Assembly: GCF_004123195.1 (NCBI RefSeq)
Contig: NZ_SDLI01000008.1
Location: 165,304 to 229,303, forward strand
Reading direction: 5' to 3'
DNA: 64,000 bases
Origin: Ammoniphilus sp. CFH 90114
GTDB taxonomy: Bacteria > Bacillota > Bacilli > Aneurinibacillales > RAOX-1
How positions within the stretch are numbered: position 1 is the first letter of the stretch; each line of letters begins with the position of its first letter. This document shows positions 34,825-43,587 of the stretch, in pieces. The position numbers were made by a program, and so were the translations under genes. Under the pieces are notes generated by a model. The model did no database searches and was not told the DNA's origin. It saw nothing but the letters and a program-made list of their open reading frames with translations.

Positions 34825-35475
34825 TTACAACTGCCCTAGTTCGCCAATGAAAATCTGGATTAAGACAGGAGTAATGGTGCTTTCTATCATAGCAGCAATA
34901 AAGAGAAGGACAACAATCGCCCCCACGGTGAACGGCAACTCTTTTAAGCTATCCTTAAAATCATCGAGGATTCCCCTTCTCCGATCCGTATTCCCAAGAT
35001 TTCCGAGTAGGCGAAAAACTAACGTCCCATACTTAATCCCGAAGGCCGCAGCCAAGACCACAGCAAAAATCTCGATGACACCATGAGGTAAAATACCCAC
35101 AATGAGAATGGATAAAGGATTGACTCCCTTTAACGCAAACATCTTAAGAAGAAAACCTAGCAATACTCCATTAGCAACCAGTGCTAAGGTTGGGTAGATC
35201 CCAAAAAACACCCCAAGTCCAAGCATCGTAAGAGAGGCTACGACATTATTTTGAAATATCACCCAAAAAGTGTAGAACACACTGCCGTTCTTCTGAATTT
35301 TTTCTGCGATCTTCTCTAATTCCTTCATGAGTTCCTGAGCCATGCTCGCAATGGTTTCGGCATTCAAATATCCTAGAAGAGCACTTCCAATGAAGATCAA
35401 GGTTCCTAGCCATAGAAAACGGGAATTATTCTGAATCACTTGTCGCAGCTTATCCAATTGTCTCATGAAAGTCAA
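34825..35475 (-). CDS. spoIIM: Stage II sporulation protein M-like (SpoIIM)
   Basis: A 216-residue membrane protein with about five helices ('FLWLGTLIFIGSALLGYL', 'FQNNVVASLTMLGLGVFFG', 'ALVANGVLLGFLLKMF') and the family motif 'ILIVGILPHGVIEIFAVVLA' in the middle. SpoIIM is part of the SpoIIDMP peptidoglycan machinery that drives engulfment of the forespore. The start is TTG (35475) close to AAAGGTGG, or the ATG at 35466. The name is by family; a paralogue elsewhere cannot be excluded. Confidence 0.8.
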   Translation of the reverse strand: MTFMRQLDKLRQVIQNNSRFLWLGTLIFIGSALLGYLNAETIASMAQELMKELEKIAEKIQKNGSVFYTFWVIFQNNVVASLTMLGLGVFFGIYPTLALVANGVLLGFLLKMFALKGVNPLSILIVGILPHGVIEIFAVVLAAAFGIKYGTLVFRLLGNLGNTDRRRGILDDFKDSLKELPFTVGAIVVLLFIAAMIESTITPVLIQIFIGELGQL

Positions 35476-35584
35476 ACACCACCTTTAAGGGTAATATACC
35501 ATATTTTTTTTTGTTTTTTCCAAGCATAACCTTGTCCTTCGTGAAATAGATTGATATTGGACAAACACAGGGAGGTTAATGGGG

Positions 35585-36349
35585 ATGAAATTTATCTGGG
35601 TTTTCAACGGAGCCAAGCTTAAGCAATACTTTGTGATTCTTATGGCGGCGATTTTTGCCATTGGTATCGCTTATGCGGAACAACAGAACATCGCCGTGTT
35701 CACTCAGACGAGTAAAGCACCGGCAGCCATTTACAAAGTCGAGACAGATCAGAAGAAACTCGCTCTAACCTTCGATATCAGTTGGGGGGAACATCGGGCA
35801 GCCCCTATCCTTGATATTCTGGAGCAAAAAGGAGTGAAGAAGGCAACCTTCTTCCTGTCCGCCGAGTGGAGTAAAGAGCACCCTGACATCGTGAAGCGAA
35901 TTCTGAAGCAAGGCTACGAAATCGGCTCACACGGCTACAAGCACATCAATTACAGCCGTCTGACGGATGATGAGATCCGCCAGCAAATTCGGAAAGCCGA
36001 TACGGTTTTACAAGAGGTGACGGGCAAGAAGCCTAACCTGATCCGTACTCCTAACGGGGATATCGATAAGCGTGTGCTGCAAATTGCAGACGAGCTTAAC
36101 TATACGGTGATCCAATGGGATACAGATTCTAAGGATTGGCTGAATCCAGGTGTAGAGCAAATTGTTCATAATGTGGTTAGTCATGCTCATCCTGGGGACA
36201 TCATTCTCCTCCATGCGAGCGACTCTAGCAAACAAACCCATCTCGCTCTGCCAACCATTATTGATCAGTTAAAAGGAAAAGGGTACGAATTTACTTCCGT
36301 GTCCGAGCTGATCGCCGATGCGAAGGTAAAAGCCAAGGAAATAGACTAA
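35585..36349 (+). CDS. pdaB: Polysaccharide deacetylase PdaB
   Basis: About 254 residues. An N-terminal signal-anchor ('LKQYFVILMAAIFAIGIAYA') precedes a NodB homology domain. Motif 1 is 'ALTFDISWGEH', where PdaB-type proteins lack the usual second Asp; motif 2 is 'EIGSHGYKHINYSRL'; later motifs are 'LIRTPNGDIDKR' and 'DIILLHASDSSKQT'. It is needed for spore stability late in sporulation in B. subtilis. The ATG at 35585 gives 'MKFIWVFNGAKLKQY', the conserved family start, with GGGAGG 9 bases upstream; the ATG at 35579 is too close. Confidence 0.92.
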   Translation: MKFIWVFNGAKLKQYFVILMAAIFAIGIAYAEQQNIAVFTQTSKAPAAIYKVETDQKKLALTFDISWGEHRAAPILDILEQKGVKKATFFLSAEWSKEHPDIVKRILKQGYEIGSHGYKHINYSRLTDDEIRQQIRKADTVLQEVTGKKPNLIRTPNGDIDKRVLQIADELNYTVIQWDTDSKDWLNPGVEQIVHNVVSHAHPGDIILLHASDSSKQTHLALPTIIDQLKGKGYEFTSVSELIADAKVKAKEID

Positions 36350-36380
36350 GGGACTTTCACTCTTGTGAAACGTCCCTTCT
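36349..36380 (+). terminator. Terminator between convergent pdaB and kbaA
   Basis: Stem GGGAC-TTTCAC / GTGAAA-C-GTCCC with a 4-base loop and one bulge, followed by TTCTCTTCT. It lies exactly between the two stop codons and probably serves pdaB. Confidence 0.7.
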
Positions 36381-36390
36381 CTTCTGCCCG

Positions 36391-37032
36391 CTATTTGCTT
36401 TTCGTTTTTTTCTTAGTTGAAACTGGAGTTGGAATGGCTGCCTGCACTGCGGGGCTGTTCTTTGTTAGTCGGTGCAGCAGCATGATCTGCCATGTATTAC
36501 AAAGTAAGAGCGGAATAAGCATATAGAACATACCAGTTAAGTTATTCTGCTGAAGCGCAGGAATCCACTCAATAATCGTCACCACGAAGATGACGAACAC
36601 TGTTGGAATGGCAGCGCTCATATTCGTCTCTTTTACCTTGAAGTAAGCGACAGCGAATGCATACAACAAGATCCCTAATGGAATCCACAGGTAACCGATG
36701 AAACTTTCCCCTTCCACTCCGAAGGTGGTATAACGATAATATACCATATCAAAAAATGCGTAAGCGATGATCAGGATCTGTACGTATGGCCAGATGCTTC
36801 TAAAGACCCCAATTCCCACATTATGAATGGTGAGATACGCAAAGAATCCCATTTGAGCCACAACACTAAATAATAGACCCAAGCCAAAGTTCCACGCTAG
36901 TCCCATCAGGATGTTCTTCCACCCCAATCCCCATAAGCTTCCTTGTTCCATTACGATTCCTATGAGAACGGAGCTAACACCCCCGACGAGCAGCGTAGTA
37001 AAAAAGAGATAAAGCCACTTCTTGAAGTTCAA
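36391..37032 (-). CDS. kbaA: KinB-signalling pathway activator KbaA
   Basis: About 213 residues with six membrane helices ('WLYLFFTTLLVGGVSSVLI', 'WNFGLGLLFSVVAQMGFFAY', 'YLWIPLGILLYAFAVAYF') and a basic C-terminal tail ('STKKKTKSK'). It promotes KinB-dependent sporulation initiation. The frame is open to 37245, but the extension is not hydrophobic, overlaps gerD and has no ribosome site. AAAGGAGG lies 8 bases before a TTG at 37032, giving 'MNFKKWLYLFF'. Confidence 0.9.
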   Translation of the reverse strand: MNFKKWLYLFFTTLLVGGVSSVLIGIVMEQGSLWGLGWKNILMGLAWNFGLGLLFSVVAQMGFFAYLTIHNVGIGVFRSIWPYVQILIIAYAFFDMVYYRYTTFGVEGESFIGYLWIPLGILLYAFAVAYFKVKETNMSAAIPTVFVIFVVTIIEWIPALQQNNLTGMFYMLIPLLLCNTWQIMLLHRLTKNSPAVQAAIPTPVSTKKKTKSK

Positions 37033-37179
37033 TCCAGCATCCTCCTTTAGTACCCAAACCATGGTTGCAATGATAACTCTATGATTGTACCACACTATTG
37101 GACATGCATCCATTTGGATAATCAGGTAGTCTTGCGGAAAACTAATCAAAAATGGATGTGTAGAAAGGAGCTTGTATTC

Positions 37180-37812
37180 ATGCCAAAACTGATCCAGCGG
37201 TTCGTTGCTCTTGGGCTGTTGGCCGTTCTTGTGGCCTGCAACCAAGGCGGCGGTGGCCAGGAGAAAGCCTCTCCTGATTATAAAGAGACCAAAACCATGG
37301 TATTAGACATCCTTCAGACAGAGGAAGGCAAGAAAGCCATTAAAGAAGCTTCTCAAGACCCCAAGGTTATGATGGCTGGGCCAGAGATTCAATCTACCGT
37401 GGAAAAAACGTTGCTTGACCCTAAGAACCAGGAAGGCTTCAAGGAATTACTTAAAGATCCAAAAGTGGCAAAAGCCTTCGCTAAAGCCATTGAAGATGAG
37501 CATAAACGACTCATCAAGGATCTGATGAAGGACCCTGAATATCAACAAATGCTCATAAAGGTTATGAACGACCCAAAATTTGAGGAGAGTCTCCTACAAA
37601 CGATGAATAGTACTACCTATCAGCAACAAACCATGACCGTGATGAAGGACGCTATGCAAAGCCCCCTATTCCGCTTAGAGATGATCAATCTAATGATGCA
37701 GGCGCAAAAAGAAATGATGAAGCCTGAGCAACAAAAAGGCGGCGAGAAGAAAGGCGGCGGTGAAGGTGGAGAAGGTGGCGGCGGCGGTGAAAGTGGTGGT
37801 GGTGGAAGTTAG
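37180..37812 (+). CDS. gerD: Spore germination lipoprotein GerD
   Basis: About 210 residues. From the ATG at 37180 (GAAAGGAG upstream) there is a lipoprotein signal ('RFVALGLLAVLVACNQGG', lipobox Leu-Val-Ala-Cys). A helical GerD core follows with repeated 'LLKDPKVAKAFAKAIEDEHK', 'LMKDPEYQQMLIKVMNDPKF', and a long Gly/Lys/Glu tail ending in Gly-Gly-Ser. GerD clusters nutrient receptors in the spore inner membrane. The frame extension to 37081 is spurious. The Gly-rich tail is longer than in B. subtilis. Confidence 0.93.
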   Translation: MPKLIQRFVALGLLAVLVACNQGGGGQEKASPDYKETKTMVLDILQTEEGKKAIKEASQDPKVMMAGPEIQSTVEKTLLDPKNQEGFKELLKDPKVAKAFAKAIEDEHKRLIKDLMKDPEYQQMLIKVMNDPKFEESLLQTMNSTTYQQQTMTVMKDAMQSPLFRLEMINLMMQAQKEMMKPEQQKGGEKKGGGEGGEGGGGGESGGGGS

Positions 37813-37815
37813 ACG

Positions 37816-37842
37816 AAAGGAGCTGGGTATCCAGCTCCTTTT
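37816..37842. terminator. Bidirectional terminator between gerD and salA
   Basis: Perfect stem AAAGGAGCTGG / CCAGCTCCTTT with loop GTAT, T-run on the plus strand and A-run (T on minus) on the left. It serves both convergent genes. Confidence 0.88.
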
Positions 37843-37844
37843 AC

Positions 37845-38915
37845 TTATGCTTGATTTGCAATTTTTCTGGCCATCTCCATATAGATGGATCCAATCTTCG
37901 AATCTTCTGGGTAAACGGAAGGAGCCGCCTGTGGATCGTTTAAATCTACATCAGGCTGACCAAGAGGGATCTGCGCTAAAAGCTCAGTCTTCAATTCCTG
38001 CGCAAGCTTTTCTCCGCCACCTTTACCAAAGATCGCCTCTTTGCTTCCACAGGTTCCACATTCAAAATAAGACATGTTCTCTACTACCCCAAGGATTTCG
38101 TGACCTGTTTTAATAGCCATCGATCCCGCACGAGCCGCTACGAATGAAGCCGTCGCATGAGGAGTGGTTACGATAATTTCCTTACTCTGCGGAATCATCT
38201 GATGAACATCGAGAGCTACGTCCCCTGTTCCTGGCGGCAAGTCCAATAGAAGGTAATCTAGATCACCCCAATGGATCTCGGAGAAGAAATTGCGAAGCAT
38301 CTTGCCAAGCATTGGACCTCTCCAGATTACAGGTGTGTTATCTTCTACGAAGAATCCCATAGAGATCACCTTAACCCCATGACGCTCTACAGGAAGAACG
38401 ACATTGTCAATGACGGTTGGACGTTGCGTAATCCCCATCATATCCGGAACGCTAAAACCATAGATGTCCGCATCGACAACCCCTACTTTTTTACCTAGAC
38501 GCGCAAGGGAAGCAGCCAAGTTCACTGTAACGGTAGACTTCCCTACCCCACCCTTACCGCTGGTAACTGCAATAAAGGTTACAGGAGAGTCTGGGCTTAA
38601 TAATGGAGAGATGCCGCCTTGGGCGGTTTGATTTCCTCCACGAAGTTTAGCAGATAGTTCAGCACGCTCCTGTTCGGTCATCGCACCGAAGTTAACATGA
38701 ACATCCGTAGCCCCCAAAGCTTTAATCGCATTGACTACATCTTCTTGAATCTTTACCTTCAACGGACAGCCTTGAATAGTAAGAATGACATCTAAACTAA
38801 CGGATGTCCCCTCAATCTTTATATTTCTAACCATGTTTAGTTCTACGACACTTTTATGTAATTCCGGATCCTCTACCCCTCTTAGGGCTTCTAATACTTG
38901 TTCTTCTCTAATCAA
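37845..38915 (-). CDS. salA: Mrp/NBP35-family P-loop ATPase (SalA/ApbC)
   Basis: About 356 residues. An N-terminal MIP18-like domain ('QVLEALRGVEDPELHKSVVE') is followed by a deviant Walker A 'VTSGKGGVGKSTVTVNLAAS', 'DADIYGFSVPDMM', and 'LLDLPPGTGDVALDV'. Near the end are two Cys of an Fe-S-type pair in 'YFECGTCGSKEA'. It is an iron-sulfur carrier or, as SalA in B. subtilis, a regulator. The GTG at 38924 lies on the ribosome site; the TTG at 38915 (GGGAAGGG upstream, 'MIREEQVLEAL') fits better. Confidence 0.92.
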   Translation of the reverse strand: MIREEQVLEALRGVEDPELHKSVVELNMVRNIKIEGTSVSLDVILTIQGCPLKVKIQEDVVNAIKALGATDVHVNFGAMTEQERAELSAKLRGGNQTAQGGISPLLSPDSPVTFIAVTSGKGGVGKSTVTVNLAASLARLGKKVGVVDADIYGFSVPDMMGITQRPTVIDNVVLPVERHGVKVISMGFFVEDNTPVIWRGPMLGKMLRNFFSEIHWGDLDYLLLDLPPGTGDVALDVHQMIPQSKEIIVTTPHATASFVAARAGSMAIKTGHEILGVVENMSYFECGTCGSKEAIFGKGGGEKLAQELKTELLAQIPLGQPDVDLNDPQAAPSVYPEDSKIGSIYMEMARKIANQA

Positions 38916-38993
38916 AGGAGGCACTCCCTTCCCGGTTTACTTGAATTATCCAATCGGATTTCATTATACCATAGTAGATTGCCCACAAGTAGG

Positions 38994-39716
38994 CTATTCC
39001 AAATACTCCGTACTTGGAATGCTCTCCCCGCCATAATATCTTAGAATGCCTTGATAGATCGCATTGGCCATGCTTTTTTGATACTTTTTGGTACCAAGCT
39101 TAGAAGCTTCGCCAGGATTGGAGAGAAACCCAACTTCTACAAGGGCAGAAGGCATCTCTACGTTCTTCAAGAGATACATGTCACTCTTCTTCTTCGCAAA
39201 GCGCGTCGTATTTTCTAGTTTGTTCTTAATCTCGTCCTGAATGAGAAAGGCTAGGGTCTGGTTTTCCTGCTTAGCTGGGAAGTAGAAGGTCTGGGCTCCA
39301 AACCATTTCGGAGATGGAATCGCATTCAGATGAATACTCACCGCAAGGTCCGCATGGCTTGAATTGATGATCCTCACCCGGTTATGAATATCCTCACGTT
39401 TCAGCTTGCCCTTCTTCCCTTCCTGGACGAGATCGTCGTCTATCTCCCTCGTCATAACCACCAGCGCCCCCGCTTCCTGTAAGAAATCCCTCAGGTATAA
39501 CGAAATATTTAAAGCAACATCCTTTTCAATTATACCATCCTTGCTCATGGCTCCTCCGTCGAATCCTCCGTGTCCCGGATCAATCGCAATAATGGCACCC
39601 GACAAAGGCAGAGACCAAGCAGTCCATGATTCGCTCATCGGATATTCATAAGTAACGATAGATAAGAGCAGCAAAAAACAGGCAATCCACAGTAGTACCT
39701 TTTTTTGCTTGACCAT
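38994..39716 (-). CDS. cwlD: N-acetylmuramoyl-L-alanine amidase CwlD
   Basis: A 240-residue amidase_3 protein with a signal-anchor ('VLLWIACFLLLLSIVTY'). Zinc ligands are His in 'IAIDPGHGGFDGGA', Glu in 'GIIEKDVALNIS' and His in 'LAVSIHLNAIPS'; the catalytic Glu is in 'SALVEVGFLSNP'. In spores CwlD, with PdaA, makes muramic-delta-lactam in cortex peptidoglycan, which allows germination enzymes to recognise it. It follows ybaK and precedes salA in the transcript, as in B. subtilis. Confidence 0.95.
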   Translation of the reverse strand: MVKQKKVLLWIACFLLLLSIVTYEYPMSESWTAWSLPLSGAIIAIDPGHGGFDGGAMSKDGIIEKDVALNISLYLRDFLQEAGALVVMTREIDDDLVQEGKKGKLKREDIHNRVRIINSSHADLAVSIHLNAIPSPKWFGAQTFYFPAKQENQTLAFLIQDEIKNKLENTTRFAKKKSDMYLLKNVEMPSALVEVGFLSNPGEASKLGTKKYQKSMANAIYQGILRYYGGESIPSTEYLE

Positions 39717-39795
39717 CTCGCAGCACCACCTCGTCCAGTTTTATCTTTATCAATTTATGGGACAGGTGCTCAAGATATGACAGATCAAGTTACAA

Positions 39796-40239
39796 TTACA
39801 TAAGACGCATTTTCCGCTGCTTCTCACCGTATAAGATGCCTTTGCGGAACCACTTCCCACCTAGATCCTCTGCCATCATGGACAAAGAATAAACATCTAA
39901 TTCCCGCAAAAACTGATATAACTGATGCCTTTGAGATAATTGAGCCAACGACTCCTGTAGATCATGAGAGTACACATACTCAATATCCTCCACACTCTTG
40001 CCATCCAACCGTAGCTTACTAGCCTTAATCCCCATCGTGAAGCAATCGATGACCGTATCCCCAAGGAATTCTTCAGCGAGATACTTCTGCAAAAAAGAAA
40101 AATGTTCAATGGTATCTTTAACAACCGCCTCATAGTACTTATTCAACTCTTGGCTATCAATCCCATATAAAGCCTTCTTCTGAAGAGCTTCATGTCGATC
40201 AACGGCTAACTTCTCAAATGAAACAATGTTGTCTTCCAT
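39796..40239 (-). CDS. ybaK: DUF2521 protein YbaK
   Basis: A 147-residue soluble helical protein matching B. subtilis YbaK (DUF2521) in size and position before cwlD. It contains 'DTVIDCFTMGIKASKLRLDG' and ends 'GGKWFRKGILYGEKQRKMRL'. Function unknown; conserved in spore-forming Bacillales. Confidence 0.85.
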   Translation of the reverse strand: MEDNIVSFEKLAVDRHEALQKKALYGIDSQELNKYYEAVVKDTIEHFSFLQKYLAEEFLGDTVIDCFTMGIKASKLRLDGKSVEDIEYVYSHDLQESLAQLSQRHQLYQFLRELDVYSLSMMAEDLGGKWFRKGILYGEKQRKMRLM

Positions 40240-40732
40240 GTTGTATCACCTAGTTCCTAGTTTGTCGTTTTTCTATCCATTGTTTCTCGTTGTTGGGGAG
40301 TTCATACATGAGTGGGATGATGGTTGGGGGTGATGAGAACGGTAAGGTGGTCAGGTCAGGTGGTCGGTCGTCCGAGTCGGCTATTTGTAATGGTTACTGT
40401 TTTGTGACTCCGTAACTATTGTCCGTGAGTTTATACGTGGTTTTCGGGAGTTTGGGCTGGTGAAGTAGTTATCGGAGGGATTTACGGTCTAGTTAAATGA
40501 AATGATTACCGGATCATGAGTAAAAAGCTCATATTCGTGATAAAAATAGCCCTGCTATTTGAAATCGTTATTGGATCGTGACATCCACTTCCTTACGCGT
40601 GAGAAAAAACAACCAACTCGTGAGTATACGAGAAAAAACGTGAGTTTCAGCTTGAGAGAAGCACTTAAGTCGGAGAAGAAGGACTTGCCCCTCCACCTGA
40701 AGAACAAAAATTGATAAGAAAGGAGGAAAAAT
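40240..40732. other. Intergenic region upstream of ybaK and the NERD gene
   Basis: No credible gene; the short open frames here are shadows without ribosome sites. It must hold divergent promoters for ybaK-cwlD and the NERD gene, but no strong box pair stands out. The 40310-40400 part is unusually GT-rich on the plus strand. Confidence 0.4.
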
Positions 40733-41703
40733 ATGTTCATAAAACCACGCAAGAAGCCCCTTATCATACATCAGAAGGAGTCACTCCTCAGAAGATTGCT
40801 TCCGGACCACAAAATGAGGCACAAAATTACAAGAAATCTCAAAAAGAGAAAGAGAGGCTTCGACGGTGAACAGAACCTTGACTACCATCTCAGCTTTTTG
40901 CCTGAAAAAGACTATCTCATTCTAACCGACCTAAACCTTGTAACTGACGGGAAGCCATTCCAAATTGACACCCTCGTCCTAACCCCTTACCTCATCTTTA
41001 TTATTGAGTCCAAAAATTTCTTTGGTAAGCTCTTTTTAACCAACATACTAAGCAAATGATCCGTACCTATAAGGACGATGTGGACTCCTTCTCCGATCCA
41101 GTTACCCAAACCCGGAGACAAAAGATACAACTTCTAAAATGGCTCAAAGAACAAAGAATTAAGCCATGTCCCATTGAAACCCTCGTCTCCATCGGAGATC
41201 CCTCTACCCTACTCGAAACCAACCCAGGCATGCACAAGATCTTCGAAAAGATTCTTCAAGCGGAACAAATCCCTGAACGTATAGTCCAACTTGAAAAGGA
41301 GCAAAAAGAAAAACTACTAACCCCGTACATGATACAAAAGATAAGTGACCTCATCGTTCAAGAGCAACAGCAATACAAGTCCAAGCAATTCAACATTCTC
41401 GAAAGGTACTCGCTTACCTCATCGGACCTAACCCTAGGGGTCCGGTGCTTAACTTGCCATCATATCCCTATGCAGCGGATCCATGGAAGCTGGTATTGCC
41501 CCCAATGTCGTCAAGTTAATAAACTCGCTCACCAGGAGACGATCAAGGACCATCTTTATCTACACGAGACGATCTCAAATAAAGAATGCCGACAACTACT
41601 CCACTTGGAATCTATTAACGCAACCACTAGGCTACTTAGAAAAATGAACCTTTCCCAAAAAGGAGCTGCAAAAGCAATCACTTACTCGTTACCTTTTAGT
41701 TAA
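40733..41703 (+). pseudogene. NERD-domain (nuclease-related) protein, frameshifted
   Basis: AAAGGAGG precedes the ATG at 40733. The first frame ends at 41059 within the NERD domain ('GFDGEQNLDYHLSFLPEKDY', 'ILTDLNLVTDGKPFQIDTLV', 'IFIIESKNFFGKLF'). Reading resumes in the overlapping frame ('NQHTKQMIRTYKDDVDSFSD') to 41703. A one-base change in the T-run near 41033-41040 explains the break. The C-terminal part has a four-Cys zinc ribbon ('VRCLTCHHIPM', 'WYCPQCRQVNK'). The domain is nuclease-like (GE...D...E-x-K present). It could be a sequencing error in a homopolymer. Confidence 0.8.
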
Positions 41704-41716
41704 TCCTTCACTCAAC

Positions 41717-41750
41717 AAAAAAAAACCAGCCTGGTATCCCAGACTGGTTT
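41717..41750 (-). terminator. Terminator after rpsI
   Basis: Minus strand stem AACCAGTCTGG / CCAGGCTGGTT with loop GATA and TTTTTTTTT immediately after. It ends the ribosomal superoperon and may also stop the opposing NERD transcript. Confidence 0.9.
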
Positions 41751-41771
41751 CTTCTTTTCGCACATCCAAAA

Positions 41772-42167
41772 TTAACGCTTGGAGAACTGAGGAGCGCGAC
41801 GAGCAGCTTTAAGACCGTATTTCTTACGTTCCTTCATACGAGGGTCACGTGTTAAGAATCCTGCTCTCTTCAAAGATCCACGGCTCTCAGGATCTGCTTG
41901 AAGCAATGCACGGGAGATCCCGTGACGGATTGCTCCAGCTTGTCCTGTGTTTCCGCCACCCTTAACGTTTACAAGTACATCGTACTTGCCAGCTACTTCA
42001 GTCAACACAAGCGGTTGGTTAACGATAAGCTTTAATACTTCCAAACCACCAAAATATTCATCCATGCTACGCTTGTTGATCATAACGCGACCATCGCCTG
42101 GTACAAGGCGAACACGAGCTACGGAGTGCTTACGACGTCCAGTTCCGTAATATTGTACAGTTGCCAC
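41772..42167 (-). CDS. rpsI: 30S ribosomal protein S9
   Basis: 131 residues, '[19 protein letters not shown]' near the start and the conserved C-terminal 'RRAPQFSKR' tail that reaches the P-site tRNA. It lies directly after rplM, 22 bp gap, and is the last gene before the terminator. Confidence 0.98.
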   Translation of the reverse strand: MATVQYYGTGRRKHSVARVRLVPGDGRVMINKRSMDEYFGGLEVLKLIVNQPLVLTEVAGKYDVLVNVKGGGNTGQAGAIRHGISRALLQADPESRGSLKRAGFLTRDPRMKERKKYGLKAARRAPQFSKR

Positions 42168-42189
42168 GAGTTGAAACCTCCTTTAATCC

Positions 42190-42627
42190 TTAACCGCGAA
42201 TTTCCATTACTTCTGGTTGTTGAGCTTGATGCGGATGCTCAGATCCAGCATAAACCTTCAACTTAGTGAACAATTGACGACCAAGACGGTTCTTAGGAAG
42301 CATTCCTTTAACCGCTAGTTCAACCAATTTGGTTGGCTTTCTTTGCAACATTTGAGCTGCAGTAAATTGCTTCAATCCACCTGGGTGTAAAGAGTGGAAG
42401 TAGTACATCTTGTTGTTTAACTTATTACCAGTCAACTTGATCTTGTCAGCGTTGATAACAACCACGAAATCACCAGTGTCAACATGTGGTGTGAATTCAG
42501 GCTTGTTCTTTCCGCGAATAACTGTAGCTATTTGACTTGCAAGACGACCAAGGGTTTGGCCTTCTGCATCAACAACATACCATTTGCGTTCAACTTGGTT
42601 TGGCTTAGCCATATATGTGGTACGCAT
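42190..42627 (-). CDS. rplM: 50S ribosomal protein L13
   Basis: 145 residues starting '[16 protein letters not shown]', with '[14 protein letters not shown]' and '[15 protein letters not shown]'. GGAGGG precedes the ATG. Early assembly protein of the large subunit. The 208-bp gap upstream may hold a promoter or an L13-type leader. Confidence 0.98.
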   Translation of the reverse strand: MRTTYMAKPNQVERKWYVVDAEGQTLGRLASQIATVIRGKNKPEFTPHVDTGDFVVVINADKIKLTGNKLNNKMYYFHSLHPGGLKQFTAAQMLQRKPTKLVELAVKGMLPKNRLGRQLFTKLKVYAGSEHPHQAQQPEVMEIRG

Positions 42628-42835
42628 CGATTTCCCTCCTAAGTGCCTAATAAATCTCGGTAAAATGGCCTAAATGTTAAATAAATAAAACCGTCGTAAC
42701 TATATTTTAAAGTCCCGGGCGTGGGAGGTGGGAATTTAAAATAACCAAAGAATAGTTTATAACATAAATCGAAAAGAGTCAAGTAAGAAACAACGTTTCC
42801 CGGCGTACAATTCCTATACTAATTTTTTCCTAAGT
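42628..42835. other. Leader region of rplM
   Basis: AT-rich spacer between truA and rplM. A GC-rich patch (CCACCTCCCACGCCCGGGAC on the minus strand) and several small pairings are present. An L13 autoregulatory leader is expected here in Bacilli, but I could not fold it convincingly. Confidence 0.3.
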
Positions 42836-43582
42836 CTAATACTTCACTTCCCATAAAAATAACCCCTGAGCCGGAGCCGTTTTTCCGGCTAAAGTACGCT
42901 CTCGTCCTTCTAGAATCCTCCGAACATCGGCTGGCTGTATCTTCCCAGCTCCCACATTGACCAGAGTCCCTACGATAATCCGGACCATATTGTACAAGAA
43001 CCCTTTCCCACGGAACGTAAACCACACTTCTCCATCATTCTGTTCCTCAATCGCGATGTCATAGATCTTCCGAACCTTATCCTCTACCACTGCCTTCACT
43101 GAGCAAAACGAAGTAAAGTCATGTTCTCCAATAAGGTATTGAGCTCCTTCTCTCATCTTCTCCAGATCCAGAGCATAAGGAATATGCCAAGAATAGCGAC
43201 GCAAGAATACATCAGGAATCCGACGATTCCACAGACAGTAGCGATAAGTCTTCTCTTTTACATCGAATCGAGCATGAAAAGAATCCGGAACATAGGTCGC
43301 GGCGAGTACAGAAATATCTTCGGGTAATAAACAATTCATCGCTAATGGCCAGCGATCTTCAGGAAGTATCACAGGAGTCTGAAAATGAAAGACTTGTCCC
43401 CTTGCATGAACACCGGCATCTGTTCGACCGGAGGCATAGATACGGACCGGTCGCTTTATCACCTTCTTTAATGCCTCTTCCAACACCTGCTGGATCGTGA
43501 CAAAATTCTCTTGTAGTTGATAGCCTCCGTAATTTCCTCCATCATAGCTGACCGTGCATTTGACTTTGCGGAGTTCCTCCAT
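42836..43582 (-). CDS. truA: tRNA pseudouridine(38-40) synthase
   Basis: 248 residues. The catalytic Asp lies in 'YASGRTDAGVHARGQVFHF'; also 'TVSYDGGNYGGYQLQ' and 'RGKGFLYNMVRIIVGTLV'. It modifies the anticodon arm of many tRNAs. It follows ecfT by 5 bp at the end of the ECF operon, as in B. subtilis. Confidence 0.97.
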   Translation of the reverse strand: MEELRKVKCTVSYDGGNYGGYQLQENFVTIQQVLEEALKKVIKRPVRIYASGRTDAGVHARGQVFHFQTPVILPEDRWPLAMNCLLPEDISVLAATYVPDSFHARFDVKEKTYRYCLWNRRIPDVFLRRYSWHIPYALDLEKMREGAQYLIGEHDFTSFCSVKAVVEDKVRKIYDIAIEEQNDGEVWFTFRGKGFLYNMVRIIVGTLVNVGAGKIQPADVRRILEGRERTLAGKTAPAQGLFLWEVKY

Positions 43583-43587
43583 GAGAC

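Noticed and set aside
40555..40771. Two overlapping minus-strand open frames upstream of the NERD gene
   Set aside because: Composition is unlike coding sequence, no ribosome site, and one overlaps the NERD start; treated as chance frames.
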